NCBI GenBank assembly: GCA_009760855.2
Contig: WPIO01000003.1
Location: 12,616,501-12,680,500, forward strand
Reading direction: 5' to 3'
Origin: Cristatella mucedo
Lineage: Eukaryota; Bryozoa; Phylactolaemata; Cristatellidae
Length of the DNA: 64,000 bases
Made by a program: the position numbers and the translations under genes. The first letter of the stretch is position 1. Every line of letters starts with the position of its first letter. A model generated the notes under the pieces. The model ran no database searches. It had not been told where the DNA came from and saw nothing but the letters and a program-made list of their open reading frames with translations. This document shows, one piece after another, positions 1 through 13,369 of the stretch.

Positions 1-597
1 ATTCGCGTCTTTGACGTCTTTGGCGACTTAGATGGGCAACCTTGAACGGAACAGTGACCCGAAGTAGGAGCAAGTTTCAAGTATCGCAGCACACCAGCTT
101 CTGCTCTAATGTTGGAATTATATTCTGGGAGTATCATCGCATACATTTTTCCCTGACTGGTGGAGCCTTAGGATATCCGTACGTGTACGTGTCGGAGCGT
201 TGCATTCCTAAAGCGTCCTGTTTGGTTCTCGTTAACCACACACCAATCAGTGTTAATCTTGGTTGCAGGAGTAAACGGGCTGACCCACGCCGGCTGGCGA
301 AGTATCTCTCGTGCAAAAGCTATAGAGTAATCGACCCATAGCTCGCCACAAAAAAGCATCGCAGGTGCCACCCGTGAGCTCGACTGTTAAGTTCGAGCAC
401 GTTCCCAAGCGACCTGATGATACGTCGAGCTAAATCGTACCTCACACTGGGATTGGTGCAGGTGTCTGTATATTAGACGCTTACGACCCTCACAGAGGTT
501 CTCGCCTCATTCTTAGCCACTTCTTTGTTGCCTGCCTTTCAACATACTATTGTGAACTCTAACTCGACAATAGCTACTGGACATCGACCTAGCTTAC
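1..597. other. Unassigned sequence
   Basis: No gene, RNA or repeat family recognised. Short open frames here on both strands overlap each other and have no family features. Confidence 0.4.
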
Positions 598-845
598 AGC
601 ATTTAGTGGGTCTCTGTGATTCTTCCTTTATGTACTTATGCGTAATGACACTGTGCATAATGCCACTAACCACACGTGCATGCTGACCCTTTGCATATCA
701 CCCCTAACCATGTTATTCTTGTTGTTTATTGAGCGTGCTATTACTAACCATTCGATCGAGCTTCTTTCGCAACAAATGTAAAGCGCCTACAGAGAGTTCT
801 CTGAGGACGCTTTATCAAGTGTGTTATTATTATTATTATTACAGT
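598..845 (+). mobile_element. LINE 3' end (L2/CR1-like), 5'-truncated
   Basis: This is only the 3' untranslated end of the LINE family that recurs through the window. It starts at the last codons (the 'FSGS' region), runs through the family's conserved 3' UTR and the AAAGCGCC ... GGACGCTTT hairpin, and ends in a TTA-repeat tail. 5' truncation is normal for target-primed insertion. Confidence 0.85.
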
Positions 846-3386
846 ATGCACTGCCGGACTTGTGGAGCCTATCTGGCACTATCTGATAAGCCCGCGCTCG
901 ACATCCTCACAGCGGTACCGGTAGGTGGGGCAACTCCCATATAACCGCAACGCGACGGACGGCAGCTCGGTCCATCAGAAAATACCTGCTAGGCGTTCGT
1001 CACTGGTGAGCGCAGGCAGCACCTCGTTCGGCGCGAACCAAGCCCTTTTACCTAGCGGCCGGCGGGCAAGCCGGACTGCTAAACAGCTCGGAGCGCGCGT
1101 CGCAGCTATGACGTCAGAGGAAGGCCGCCAACGAGAGGAGCATCCGCACGCTCGCCGGCGTCTCTGTGATAATAACCGCGTAGCTGCGGGCTGCACTGTG
1201 AGAAGAGAAACCTGCACTGCCGAAGAGCCGAGTTCGTCTACGCAGCGCCGACCTACTGCGGATACCGAGGTTCGTAAAGTGCGGCGACGGACGGCCGACC
1301 GCTGCGACTTTTGAGTCTCGTTGAAAAAAATAAGCTCGCTGTCACGCGGGGACTGTTGCTGCTGCTTACTTTCGCCTCGATTTAAAGGATGTCAGCTTCC
1401 ACGGGCAAGGCGAAGCTGCTACGGATTTTAGCTAGAGTGAAAAAATCACTTTCTCTTGAGAGGTGCGCCAGCTAGCTTATCCATAAGAGCGAAGAGTAAC
1501 GAACGCCCGGATGCCGGAAGCGCGTCGTCAAGCGGCTGCGGCTCCACAGAGAAGGGAGTGGCGGCTTCGGCTCGTAGATATACGGCTGCTGGCCTACCCA
1601 CGACCAGAGCGATCTCCGTCTCCACTCGCTTATCGCTGACTGGTAGCCTTTTTATTAGAGGCGCAAAACGTCACGGGGAGTGAGGGCGGCTGCGGCTCCG
1701 AGCTTTAGTGACAACTTTTGCCGCCCACGCACGATGTACGACGCAAGCCTACCGTAGGAAAGTCTGGGTAAGGCCATGAGTCGCCAGCCTGAGTTGGAGC
1801 CAGTTGCTATGGGCGTGGCGGGCTTATCGGAGCCCTCGTGACTGTGTCCGGTCCGGTAACTTCCGGAAACCGATACGATTCTCGCTGGCTGGATGCGAGA
1901 GTTTCGGACTGCTCTTCGTGTAGTCGGAGTGGCTTGATGCGTACGAAGGAAGAGCGCACAGCCGCAGGCGATCAGCAAGGGTCTACTTCCTATATCCGAT
2001 GCGGCGGCGCCGGCTGTAGCGGTTTCTCGCGAGAGAACGGTTTCGGAGAGGCTACCGATCTATTCGCCTTCGCTAACGAGCGCCAGCAGGGCCCTTCGCA
2101 AGCACGGGCTGCTGCGGCGGCGGCGAGATCAGCTCATAGCCTCGTGGGCGTAAGTGCACTGCAATCCGCCTCCGCCTGTCAGCTTTGCCACCCGAAGTGC
2201 GCCGGCGAACGCTAGAGCGCACTCGCTGGGGCCGACTGACGGCTGGGTGCGCCGAGGTTCGCTTCCGATCGTACGCTTCCCTTCTAATCGTACGGCCACA
2301 GCCACCGCGAGGGCAGCTAGCGCGCTCTACCGGCCCCAATTGAGTAGTAATCACTGTTTGTCGTTGAAATGCAATCTCTCAAACTTAACTTGAACTTCAA
2401 CATAGTCTCTCGCGTCGTTCGGCGTCGATTCGGTAGTCGACTCCGAGAGCTCTCTCAACCCGCTGCGAGCTCTCAACACTTCGCGCTCGTAATGCCGACG
2501 TCGGCGTGCGAGAATGCGGCGTCGTTGCTGTTCGCGCCCGGAGTAGACTAAGACAAGTAGGGTGGAGAAAAGTGACCTGACGTCACCGTGCTTTATGGGC
2601 GATTAGGCCCGGTTGACTGCCGTGTTGGCCATCGTTGCGATTGCAGCTGACAATGCCTAGCTTGGCAACGTTTAATAGTGCGACCATTAGCTTTCGGTAT
2701 TAGTATTTTGTGGAGACTGTTGTGGGGTCGCTGCTCATTTCAAGAAGAAGAAACTCCTCCTGGCTTGATCCTGCCGTGGCTTGTGAGCAGAAAGTCGCAC
2801 GACCACGTTTCCCTTTCTCCAGCCTCGGTAGCACTCTGAACTCGTTCGTGATGAAGGGATTAGTGGAACAGATCAATAAGCCCTGCGGGGGGGGGGTCGA
2901 ATCCCTGCTCGCTGTGTTGGCAATTGTATATTTAGCTTTCGGTGGCTCACAACTCCCTCCCCACGAGTGAGAGCAGAACTAGGGCACTCTCGTGATGCCT
3001 TCTGCTGCAGATAGACACAGAAGCCTTCTCAGTGACGGGCCGCCACGATTGTAGCTATCGTATTGATCGAACTTATCTAAGATGCACACAGTCTTGCAGT
3101 GTCAAAAAACTGCCCTACCATTTTGGTACTGCATCTGCCACTGCCACCGGTATCATTGTCACTGCCACCGTCACGGTTGCCTGCTGCTATCACTGCCAGT
3201 GCTGCTGCTGCTTCCAAGCTTGCTGCTGCTGCGAAGGTCCCTCCTTCCCCCTGAATTTTGTGGCATTTTCTTCTTTTCCCTAAGCTTAGCCCCAATCCTG
3301 CTGTACCTTGCGCTCTATGGTGCACCGGGACAGCGCTCAGAGGCTGTTTCTATTTGCTGTACCTGTAGGCTTTTGCTCGCCTCGCC
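846..3386. other. CpG-rich upstream region of the ADPRM gene
   Basis: About 2.5 kb of GC-rich DNA without a convincing coding exon. Open frames occur on both strands and mirror each other, as expected from CpG-rich composition. Two exact TGACGTCA (CRE/ATF-type) octamers lie at 1,109-1,116 and 2,578-2,585. The second is about 800 bp upstream of the ADPRM start. A promoter or untranslated first exon is plausible here, but I cannot place a transcription start. Confidence 0.4.
2578..2585. promoter_or_regulatory. CRE-like palindrome TGACGTCA
   Basis: Exact CREB/ATF octamer in a CpG-rich stretch upstream of ADPRM. A second copy lies at 1,109-1,116. TGACGTCA also appears at unrelated sites (for example near 20,618), so function is only inferred. 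Confidence 0.25.
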
Positions 3387-4113
3387 ATGCCTCGGACGTG
3401 GCTATTCAACTTTGGAGTGATAAGCGACATCCAGTATGCCGACTGCGAAAACGGCACCAACTATTTCAAGACACGGGTTCGCTACTTTCGGCAGAGCTAC
3501 GAGCAGCTGCTGCGTGCCGCTCAGAGCTGGAGTGCCGAGCCACGTGACGGTGTCGGCGGCTGGGGCGGCATCGCCTTCGTGCTGCAGCTGGGCGACCTGC
3601 TAGATGGATGCAACAGGCACCTGCACCCCGGCGCCTCCGAGCAGGCGCTGGCGAAGCTGCTCGCCGTGTTCGAGCAGCTTCCGCCCGGCGTTGTGACGCA
3701 CCACTGCGTGGGCAACCACGAGCTGTACAACATGAGTCACACCGTGGCCGTGCGCAGCCTGTGGCCCACGCTGGCCGGCGTCGGGTCCGTCGCGCCCAAG
3801 CAGCTGATCGATGCCAGCTGTAGCGACCACGTTGCCTACTACTCGTTTTCGCCGCACCCGGGCTTCCGGTTCGTCAAGGTCGACCACTTTGACGTGGCCG
3901 CCATGGGTCATTCGCTCGACTCTGGCGAGCATGCACTGGCCCTGGAGTACCTCAGCATCAACAAGAACCCCGTCAAGACGGATAGCGTTGGTCTTGAAGG
4001 TCTCAGCCAGCGCTTCGTAGCGTTCAACGGTGCCGTTGGTGCGAGGCAGCTGACGTGGCTGCACGACACACTCAGCGCTGCCGATCGCAACAGGGAGAAG
4101 GTCGTTATTTTCG
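3387..4113 (+). CDS. ADPRM: ADPRM exon 1: Mn-dependent ADP-ribose/CDP-alcohol diphosphatase, N-terminal two thirds
   Basis: A calcineurin-like metallophosphoesterase that hydrolyses ADP-ribose and CDP-choline-type substrates in the cytosol. Visible metal-site motifs are ISDIQYAD (D14, with the family's Gln at 16 where most phosphoesterases have His), LGDLLDGCN (D70) and GNHELYN (N110-H111). They are followed by the FSPHPGFRF segment typical of the family. The start sits in a good context (GCCATGC), and the protein begins directly with the hydrophobic strand before the first motif. The exon ends after EKVVIF at TTCG|GTAAGT, phase 1. The frame continues past the donor as unrelated sequence, which supports splicing. 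With exon 2 the product is 374 aa, against about 340 for vertebrate ADPRM. No frameshift or stop is seen. Confidence 0.93.
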
Positions 4114-4296
4114 GTAAGTTGCACCTCCGGCTGGCAGCTTGCCAAGCGATGCACCGGACCGTTTGGATGGATGAACGCGGCCTATATAAGAATAGATTGA
4201 GGAATGTACAAAGGAGTCCTCTTTCGTTTTTGTGGAGTTGCAGACAGAGATGCATAGTGATAATGCTTCAGGGCTCCTGGCAAAGTCGGTAAGGCA

Positions 4297-4430
4297 ATTA
4301 TACTATATTATATACTATATTATATACTATACTATATTATACTATATTATATACTATATAATATATTATATATATATGTATATGTATATATATATATGTA
4401 TATGTATATGTATATGTATATATATATATA
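4297..4430. repeat. AT-rich microsatellite (TATAC/TATATG units)
   Basis: Impure TA, TATAC and TATATG repeats in the ADPRM intron. A second pure TA tract is at about 4,563-4,588. Confidence 0.9.
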
Positions 4431-5269
4431 ATATTATCTTTTGTACTAATTAAAGCGAGAAAGTCCGTCCTTCCTCACTTGACAAGATGGTGCATCCTTC
4501 TATCACGCAGCAAGATAGTACAGCATTGTCAGCTATAACTCGGCAAGAAGTCCACAGGCAGTGTATATATATATATATATATATATATTTAATAAATTGT
4601 AAATGCACTCACGTGTTAAGTATTCAGCCATACATTTCAGCCATGACTTTTCTTAGGTTTTCTGTGGTTGTAAGACCCAGACATTTGCTAGCTGGCCGGA
4701 CAGCCATTTTGCTTAGGGTGTTGGTGAGTGTTAAAGTGGAAACTACTGTCGCCGAAGCCGCCGTTGCTGTTATTTATGGAGATAGAGATAGCCGAGGGTA
4801 CACTCCTTTTTTAATCAGTATGTGTCGAGTCCGTAGGGCACCCTCTCTTCAGGTTATGGTGGTCAGGCCGAGAGGTCGGATTGCTCTAGAGGTCTATTGC
4901 TATGGGGCCTGCCGAGTGCAGCTATTTCCTCAGATTAGTGCAGCATAGCAGTTGCACGTGTCCATGGTTACTCGTGCCCATTCTAAAGTCCTCCGGTCTG
5001 ATCAAGCTGTGTGTGTCTCTTTTTCTGATTGACTAATCCCGGGTAGCATCACAAAGATTATATCTTTTTGAAGGAGGCCCAAACCTGCCGCTATGCAATG
5101 CTAGCTTTCTTTCACACGTCACGTCGAAGAGGACGGCAAGTGCTCGGTGTGAATGCTCACGAGTGAAATGTTTTGGCTACGAATGTTGGCCCTTCTTTCA
5201 TGTCAAAATACATGTTATGTAATGTATCTCCGTCAGTAACTCCACAAAGTCATAAAGACTATGTGGGTG

Positions 5270-5650
5270 TTACGCAGGAGAGTTTTGTATAGCGCACTCA
5301 CAGCCTAAGCGGCTTTCGGTACGCATTCGGTAGCCAACAGACTTCGTCTCACGCAACAAAGAGAAAGTGGGTAGCATAGCAGAGTCAGGAGAGCAGTTGA
5401 GGTAGTGAGTAGCATAGAAGTAGCAGTTCAGGACCGCTGAAAAAGATGTGCCATAGTCGGCAGTTGCAGAGTAGTTGTCGTTGCGTAAGAATTGTGGAAG
5501 CAAGTTCCACAGTCTAGGACCTGCAGAGCTAAAGCTTCTGTCGCCAACTGTCTTTAAGCGGAGGAATGGGACAGCAAATTTATTGTCCACACAGGACCTG
5601 AGGGTGCAAACAAGCTGAAACTGATGCAGCAGTTCAGCTAGGTACGAAGG
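5270..5650 (-). pseudogene. LINE ORF2 C-terminal fragment, second subfamily
   Basis: The translated - strand carries LKTVGDRSFSSAGPRLWN, the conserved post-RT segment of CR1/L2 LINEs (LK.FGDRAFS...WNSLP in the main family here). The remaining residues differ clearly from the main family, so this is a separate, older subfamily. Confidence 0.7.
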
Positions 5651-5684
5651 AGCTAAGCCGTGACGGGCCTTATGGGTCAGCGTA

Positions 5685-6085
5685 AGTGTTTAGATAAAGA
5701 TACCACATCTAAGTTGGTCCATGCATTCGTGACATCTCGTCTCGACTTCTGCAACTCACTGCTCACTGGCCTACCAGCATGTGCGATCAGGCGATTGCAG
5801 CTTGTGCAAAACTCTGCAGCTAGGCTTGTCTGTCGTGAGCGTCGCAGTTGCCACGTTACTCTACTTCTCGCCGACCTGCACTGGCTACCAGCCAAGCAAC
5901 GGATTGACTTCAAGGTTTTGTCGCTCACTTTTAGGTCCCTTCATTCTATGGCTCCAGCCTATCTCTCAGATATACTACCCCATCAGGCTAAGCATCGTAC
6001 CACCTGCTTTTTGGAATCCAACAGTCCAGAAATACCTCGTACACACCTTAAATCCTTTGGAGACCGTGCATTTAGTTCATATAAT
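5685..6085 (+). mobile_element. LINE (L2/CR1-like), 5' half of a split copy
   Basis: Encodes the post-RT C-terminal region (DTTSKLVHAFVTSRLDF ... VLSLTFRSLHSMAPAYLSD) and stops at GTGCATTTAGTTCAT. The next part of the same copy (CTCCCAAAGCCTGG...) resumes at 7,970 on the far side of an oppositely oriented LINE. Confidence 0.85.
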
Positions 6086-7968
6086 AATAATAATAATAAT
6101 AATAATTCACTTGATAAAGCGCCCTCAGAGAACTTAATCTCTCTCAAGGCGCTTTACATTTGCTGTAAAGTGAAATGCAATTGAATGGTAAGTAAAATCA
6201 TGCTTGAAAAAACAAACGAAATGAATAATATGGTTAGGGGTGACATGCACAGGGTCAGCATGCAAATGTGGTTAGTGGCAGCATGCACAGTGTCAGCACG
6301 CATAAGCACATGAAGGACGAATCACAGGGACCCACTAAATGCTGTCCTAAATAGGTGTATTTTTAGGTTCCTTTTAAATGTGGTCAGGTCAGGGAATGTT
6401 CTGACGCAGGTCGGGAGGGAGTTCCAGGCTTTGGGAGCATATGAACTAAATGCACGGTCTCCAAAGGATTTAAGGTTTGTATGAGGTATTTCTAGACTGT
6501 TGGATTCCGAAAAGCAGGTGGTACGATGCTTAGCCTGATGGGGTAGTATATCTGAGAGATAGGCTGGAGCCATAGAATGAAGGGACCTAAAAGTGAGCGA
6601 CAAAACCTTGAAGTCAATCCGTTGCTTGACTGGTAGCCAGTGCAGGTCGGCGAGAAGTGGAGTAATGTGGCAACTACGATGCTCACGACAGACAAGCCTA
6701 GCTGCAGAGTTTTGCACCAGCTGCAATCGCCTGATCGCACATGCTGGTAGGCCAGTGAGCAGTGAGTTGCAGAAGTCGAGACGAGATGTTACGAATGCAT
6801 GGACCAACTTGGACGTGGTATTTTTATCTAAACAGGCCCGAATTTTAGCAATGTTATGAAGCTGAAAATAGGCGGATTCGACAGTGGAGCTGATGTGGTC
6901 GTCTAACGAGAGGTCGCTTTGGAATATGACACCTAGATTTCGAGCTGATTCAACTGGAGATATGCTGGCAGAGCCAATTTTGAGGGTCAGCCTTTCCAAT
7001 CTCTGGATCACACTGGGTTTGCCCATAACTAGTAAGTTAGTTTTATCGTCGCTTAGTTTTAGAAAATTTGCTGTCATCCATGTGCGGATGTCATCGATAC
7101 ATGCAGCAAGTGAGTTGAGAGAATTTGAGGTGCTCGAAGGCTGGGAGGGATCAAAGCAAAGGTACAACTGAGTGTCATCTGCATAGAAGTGAAAGCCTAG
7201 ATTGTGCTTGGCAATCACATCAGCGAGAGGGAGAGTATAAACCGTGAAAAGAACCGGACCTAGCACAGAGCCCTGAGGTACTCCATTTTTCAGAGGTACT
7301 TCAGATGATCTTTGTCCATTTATGTCAATACTCTGGAGTCTCCCACTGAGATAGGACCTGAACCACTGCAGAGCAGTGCGAGAGATGCCCAGGCGAGATG
7401 AGAGGCGCTCTAGAAGAACTTTGTGATCGATGGTATCAAAAGCTGCCGAAAGATCAAGCAAAACAAGCAGAGACACTCTACCCATGTCTGCATTCCTAAG
7501 TAGGCCGTTGTATACCCGAAGCAATGCTGACTCTGTGGAGTGATTAGTTCTAAAGCCAGACTTGAACTCACTTGCAAGGTGTGAAGTTTCGATATACAAG
7601 TTCAGCTGGTCCGCCACGACCCGTTCGAGTGTCTTTGATAGGAATGGTAGAAGGGAAACTGGGCGGTAGTTGCTCAAGTTCTCTTGGTCAAGTGTAGTTT
7701 TCTTGAGAAGTGGCCTGACTACAGCTTCTTTGAAGGGTGCTGGGACATGACCTGAGGCTAATGACATATTAATTATGTTAGTTATGCATGGCAGCGGCAG
7801 ATCAATGCAACGTAGGAGCAGGACAGTGGGAATAGGGTCCAGAGAACTTGTTGTCTTCTTTGATTGAGATACGAACTTTAGGACTAGATCACTAGTGACC
7901 TGCTTAAATGCAGACATTGAGGTGCTGCCAGGAACCGAGGAACAGCATTCTAGTGGGGAGGTTGTCAT
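6086..7968 (-). mobile_element. LINE (L2/CR1-like), 5'-truncated, with a 548-aa open reverse-transcriptase frame
   Basis: The best-preserved LINE copy in the window. The - strand frame from 7,968 to 6,322 is open for 548 codons. It covers most of the reverse transcriptase: DLSAAFDTIDH (first catalytic Asp), GVPQGSVLGPVLF, and FHFYADDTQLY (the YADD box). It then gives the conserved C-terminal region ending at FSGSL. There is no endonuclease domain, because the copy is truncated at its 5' end. The 3' UTR (6,321-6,110) holds the family hairpin and finishes in an AAT/ATT repeat tail at 6,086-6,107. It was inserted into the + strand LINE copy on either side. The open frame suggests this copy is young. 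Confidence 0.9.
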
Positions 7969-8306
7969 CGCATGCTCCCAAAGCCTGGAACTCCCTCCTG
8001 ACCTGCGTCAGAACATTCCCTGACCTGACCACATTTAAAAGGAACCTAAAAACACACCTATTTAGGACAGCATTTAGTGGGTCCCTGTGATTCGTCCTTC
8101 ATGTGCTTATGCGTGCTGACATTGTGCATGCTGCCACTAACCACATTTGCATGCTGACCCTGTGCATGTCACCCCTAACCATATTATTCATTTCGTTTGT
8201 TTTTCAAGCATGATTTTACTTAAACATTCCATTGCATTTCACTTTATAGCAAATGTAAAGCGCCTAGAGAGAGATTAAGTTCTCTGAGGGTGCTTTATCA
8301 AGTGAG

Positions 8307-8332
<26 letters not shown>
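7969..8332 (+). mobile_element. LINE, 3' half of the split copy
   Basis: Continues the copy that breaks off at 6,085: last ~40 codons (CVRTFPDLTTFKRNL ... FSGSL), 3' UTR, hairpin (AAAGCGCC ... GGTGCTTT), and a TTA-repeat tail that runs into a TA microsatellite. Confidence 0.85.
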
Positions 8333-8346
<14 letters not shown>

Positions 8347-8516
8347 TATATATACATTGTCGTTTCTTTCTGACACTGCGATGTCTCTTTGGGGTATTAG
8401 CACTGCAGGGTATATACAGAGAACTGTCGGTTCAGTTAAGTTTATTAGTGTTACTACCTCAAGCTTGAACTTTCTAAACCATGCACTTGGCGATCCTGTT
8501 TTTTGCTCGTATCCGC

Positions 8517-8520
<4 letters not shown>

Positions 8521-8552
<32 letters not shown>
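8521..8552. repeat. (GA)n microsatellite
   Basis: Pure GA tract of about 16 units in the ADPRM intron. Confidence 0.95.
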
Positions 8553-8556
<4 letters not shown>

Positions 8557-8639
8557 ATCTTGGTTCCTGGACAATAAGAGTAATAATACTAACAATACGT
8601 TTGTATAGTACCGTAAGGGACCCGAATCTTTTTCTAGGC

Positions 8640-9720
8640 ACAAGCAGTTAGCTGGAAATGAAGCATATCGATTGGTTAGTATAGTGTGCACAATTTAAGC
8701 ACCTGCGAGCACACAAATGCTGGAGTTGTAGCTTCTTTTTAAATATCGCCAAGTCAGGAGATATTGCGATCTCAGTCGGGAGTGAGTTTCCTGCTTTGGG
8801 AGCGTGCGAACTGGAGGCGCAGTCTCCACAGGATTTGGGGCTCTTTATAGGCACAGCCAAACGACCCGAGTCAGATAGAAGCAGATGCCTGGTATACAGG
8901 GAAGCTTGATTAGAAAGTATTTCTTATAGTTAGGCCATAACTAGGCGGCAATGAAGGGACCTACAAGAGAGTGTCAGAACCTTGAAGTCGATATGTTGCT
9001 TGGGATGGGGAGCCAGAGCAGGTCGCTACAAAGTGTTGTCATGTGGCAGTTGCTATGTTCACGACAGACAAGCCTAGTCGCAGAGCTTTTACCAGCTGTG
9101 ATGGTGTCATTGCACATGCTGTAAACTCGTGACTAGTGAGTGACAGATGTATGGACAGAATGTAGCAAATGAATGGTCTAGTTTAGCTGTGCTGCCCTTA
9201 CATGAGCAAGACCGAATTTTTGAAATGTTACGTATCCGATAGTAGCTGACTCGACTATGTAGTTTGTGTGGTAATCTAGTAAGGCATCATTTAGGAACGG
9301 AACACCCAGATTCCGTGCAAAGGCTGCATGAACAATGGTTGCCGAGCAAATTTTGGGAGTGATGCTTTCCGATGTCTGATTGACACCAGGTTTGCCCATA
9401 ATAATTTAGTTGGTTTTATTGGCATTCAATATGTCATCTGCATATAATAATGGATGCCTAAATTATGCTTGCTTGGTGGTTGCATTGGCAAGAGGGAGAG
9501 TAACTTGTGAACAGAAGTGGGCACAAGTGCTGGCAGTGTAATCCTGGGGTACATCCATACTTTAAAGGCTCACTGGATGATTTTTTGCCACTGACACATA
9601 CGAGCTGAAATCTCTCCCTGAGATAGGAACTAAACCTTTAGAGAGAACAGCTCCTGTGATGCCTAGGCGAGAAGATAGGCTCGTGAAAAGGACCTGGGGA
9701 TCAATGGTTTAAACAGTTGC
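8640..9720 (-). mobile_element. Old, diverged LINE copy (- strand)
   Basis: Nucleotide landmarks of the LINE family occur in the right order on the - strand: the region read as SPKSCGDCASSSHAPKAGNSLP, then the post-RT region, then a YADD-region remnant near 9,440. Frames are broken by many indels, so this copy is older than its neighbours. Confidence 0.7.
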
Positions 9721-9743
9721 CGACAGATCCAGCACAACTAGCA

Positions 9744-9842
9744 GATCCAGGTCGTGGGTTAGAGTCCTGTATTGTAGGCCATCCTGTATTGCCCACTGCA
9801 AGCAGTGGTGAGTCGCTGATGCTGTACTGCTGCTATATTAAT
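9744..9842 (+). mobile_element. tRNA-derived SINE fragment
   Basis: Matches the SINE family seen at 24,086 and 24,979: a B-box-like GTCGTGGGTTAGAGTCC followed by the body sequence CCACTGCAAGCAGTGGTGA. The 5' A-box part is not recognisable. Confidence 0.5.
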
Positions 9843-10267
9843 AAAGCTGTTGAATCAGTTGACCGTCACCTTTTAAAGTCAGCATTCCTGATAAGGTCAA
9901 TATGCATTCGCAGAAGTGCTAACTCTTGTCGTAAGCTCCAAAAAGGTGACTGGACTCATTTGCTACGTTTAATTTTTTTAGTGAAGGGTGTAACTCTGGT
10001 CTGACACTATGGTTGTTGCAGTGTCTTTTTATTAGAATGGCTACAGAGAGTCCGTGCAAAAGTTAAATGCTCTTCTGATCTATTGTCGGCTTAACGTGTG
10101 GCCTCAAACAGCGTCTTTGAACGAGGCTGGGACAAATTATTGGGCAAATGACATATTTATTGGGTTAGTCCGACCTGCCACCCCTTACCCTCCCCCTCCC
10201 CGTCGTGGGCCACCCTTCTTGCCGGGCCACCACCGAACCGAGCCGACCGCTCGGCGAACCGTTGCAG

Positions 10268-10665
10268 GTCACCAGCCGATCCTGGCCGGGCATGCCGACC
10301 CTCGCTGCCTGCTCTGGAACTACGAGGCCGTTTGCGACGTCATTGGCCGCCATCGCTGTGTCGTGCTACACATTTCCGGCCACGAGCACAGCTACTGGCG
10401 CGCCCGCGACGCTCGTGGCGTGCACCACCTGTCGCTACCGGCCGTCCTCGAGACGGAGCCGAGCAGCCAGGGGCACGGGACGTGCCGCGTGAGCGATGCC
10501 GGCCTGCAGCTGGACGGATTCGGAGACCTGCCATCCGGCTGGTACGACTTCCTGCCGCCGCTGCTCGACTCTGTCGCTCTCGGATCGCGGCTGACGTCAC
10601 CGAGCATAATGCAGCCGATCGCCGATGCCCACGCACAGGCGACTTCTGAGGAGCGGCTGCATTGA
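10268..10665 (+). CDS. ADPRM: ADPRM exon 2: C-terminal third
   Basis: The acceptor is TTGCAG|GT; the split codon rebuilt with exon 1 is Gly, giving FGHQPILAG, which aligns with the SHLPI motif of known ADPRM proteins (metal-ligand His 244). LLWNYEAVCDVI and the last metal motif SGHEHSYW (GHxH, residues 280-283) follow. Then come GVHHLSLPAVLETEP and the family's closing block. The TGA is at 10,663-10,665. Both motif order and intron phase agree with exon 1, so this is one intact gene. The last ~35 residues after WYDFLPP are lineage-specific. Confidence 0.92.
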
Positions 10666-12409
<1,744 letters not shown>

Positions 12410-12957
12410 TTACACCGCCGTCGTGGCGTACCTGTCGCCGTGCTTGGATTCAAACGCGGCGGCGGTTCGCGGGCCTTCTCCGTTGGTGGAGGCGATATTG
12501 TAAGCCGACTCGATCGTGGTGAGCGCCGTGTGTTTGGATGCGTCCCTCGACATGGCGGTCGCCGCCGGCGACTCGTCACCGCCGCAGCCGCTGCTGAGCA
12601 GGCTCGGTCGCCTCGGATTGTCGCCAGCTGGTCGGCTGCTACCGGTGGTGTCCTGGCGGCGACTACGAAGCAGCAGCTCTCGCACGAGGTCGGTCTGCGT
12701 GGGCCCTGGGAGTGGCCCGGCGAACCGCCTGTCGGCCGCCCTGCCACCGCTGTCGTTCCTGTGCTGCGTGATGAATAAGTAGACGCTGACGACGCCCGCC
12801 ACCTCGACGGTGATGAACGAGGCGACGACGACGCCGAATGACATGCCGTAGGCGTACGAAAAGTCGGGCATGTCGTCGTCGCCGACGCGGTCGTTTTGGC
12901 TAGCCTCGCTGGTGACGGCGCCGAGGTAGAGGATGATGCCGACGAGTAATGACAAGC
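12410..12957 (-). CDS. CACNG: Calcium channel gamma / TARP-like exon 4: third and fourth membrane segments and cytoplasmic tail
   Basis: The acceptor follows a pyrimidine tract (CTGCTCTGCAG|GC). The exon opens with GLSLLVGIILYLG, which aligns with the end of TM3 in stargazin-type proteins. It continues through an acidic loop (VGDDDMPD), then SYAYGMSFGVVVASF and VEVAGVVSVYLFI, equivalent to the SYGWSFYFGALSF...EMVGVLAVHMFI segment of TARPs (TM4, residues about 205-230). A Ser/Arg-rich cytoplasmic tail of about 115 residues follows, ending DRYATTAV. The final TAV fits a class I PDZ ligand (T at -2, V at 0), as in the TTPV tail of neuronal TARPs. In TARPs that tail binds PSD-95-type scaffolds. 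Stop TAA at 12,410-12,412. Confidence 0.88.
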
Positions 12958-13369
12958 CTGCAGAGCAGCAGAGGGGAGTAGCAGAGAGCGCTCTCCGCTC
13001 GGAGGCGACCGCATACGAAAGGACGTTGGGTGACGCAGCGTCCTCCCCCCACACATCCCCTCTTCCACCCACCTCTAGGCCTACGGGCTCGTGAGCGACT
13101 CGACCGATGGCGCTCGAATCGGTCTCCCCTACACGGGACATGGCTCTAAACGGGTTTCCGCGGCTTTGCATCGCAGCAGCCGCATCGGCCGCTGATCCTA
13201 AAGAGAAGCCACGTGAGTGTGTCAGCTGTCGGCCACCATTCGGTCAAAGGGCAGCGAAGGACAGCCGCGGCTCTCGCGTGACCGCGTGTGCTAGTATGAC
13301 TGCCTGCGCCAGCGAACACCCAGTTCTGGCAGCCCCCTCTCCAAGCAATGAATGTCCAGTCGAAATGCA

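Larger units (their letters stand above)
4114..10267 (+). other. ADPRM intron, packed with LINE, SINE and microsatellite DNA
   Basis: Starts GTAAGT and ends TTGCAG; phase 1. It contains AT-rich microsatellites (about 4,297-4,430 and 4,563-4,588), LINE fragments in both orientations including one nested inside another, a GA tract at 8,521-8,552, and a SINE fragment near 9,750. The stretch 4,590-5,260 holds nothing I recognise. Confidence 0.85.

Noticed and set aside
850-2560. Open frames of 75-129 aa upstream of ADPRM
   Set aside because: They mirror each other on both strands in CpG-rich DNA and show no domain or splice pattern.
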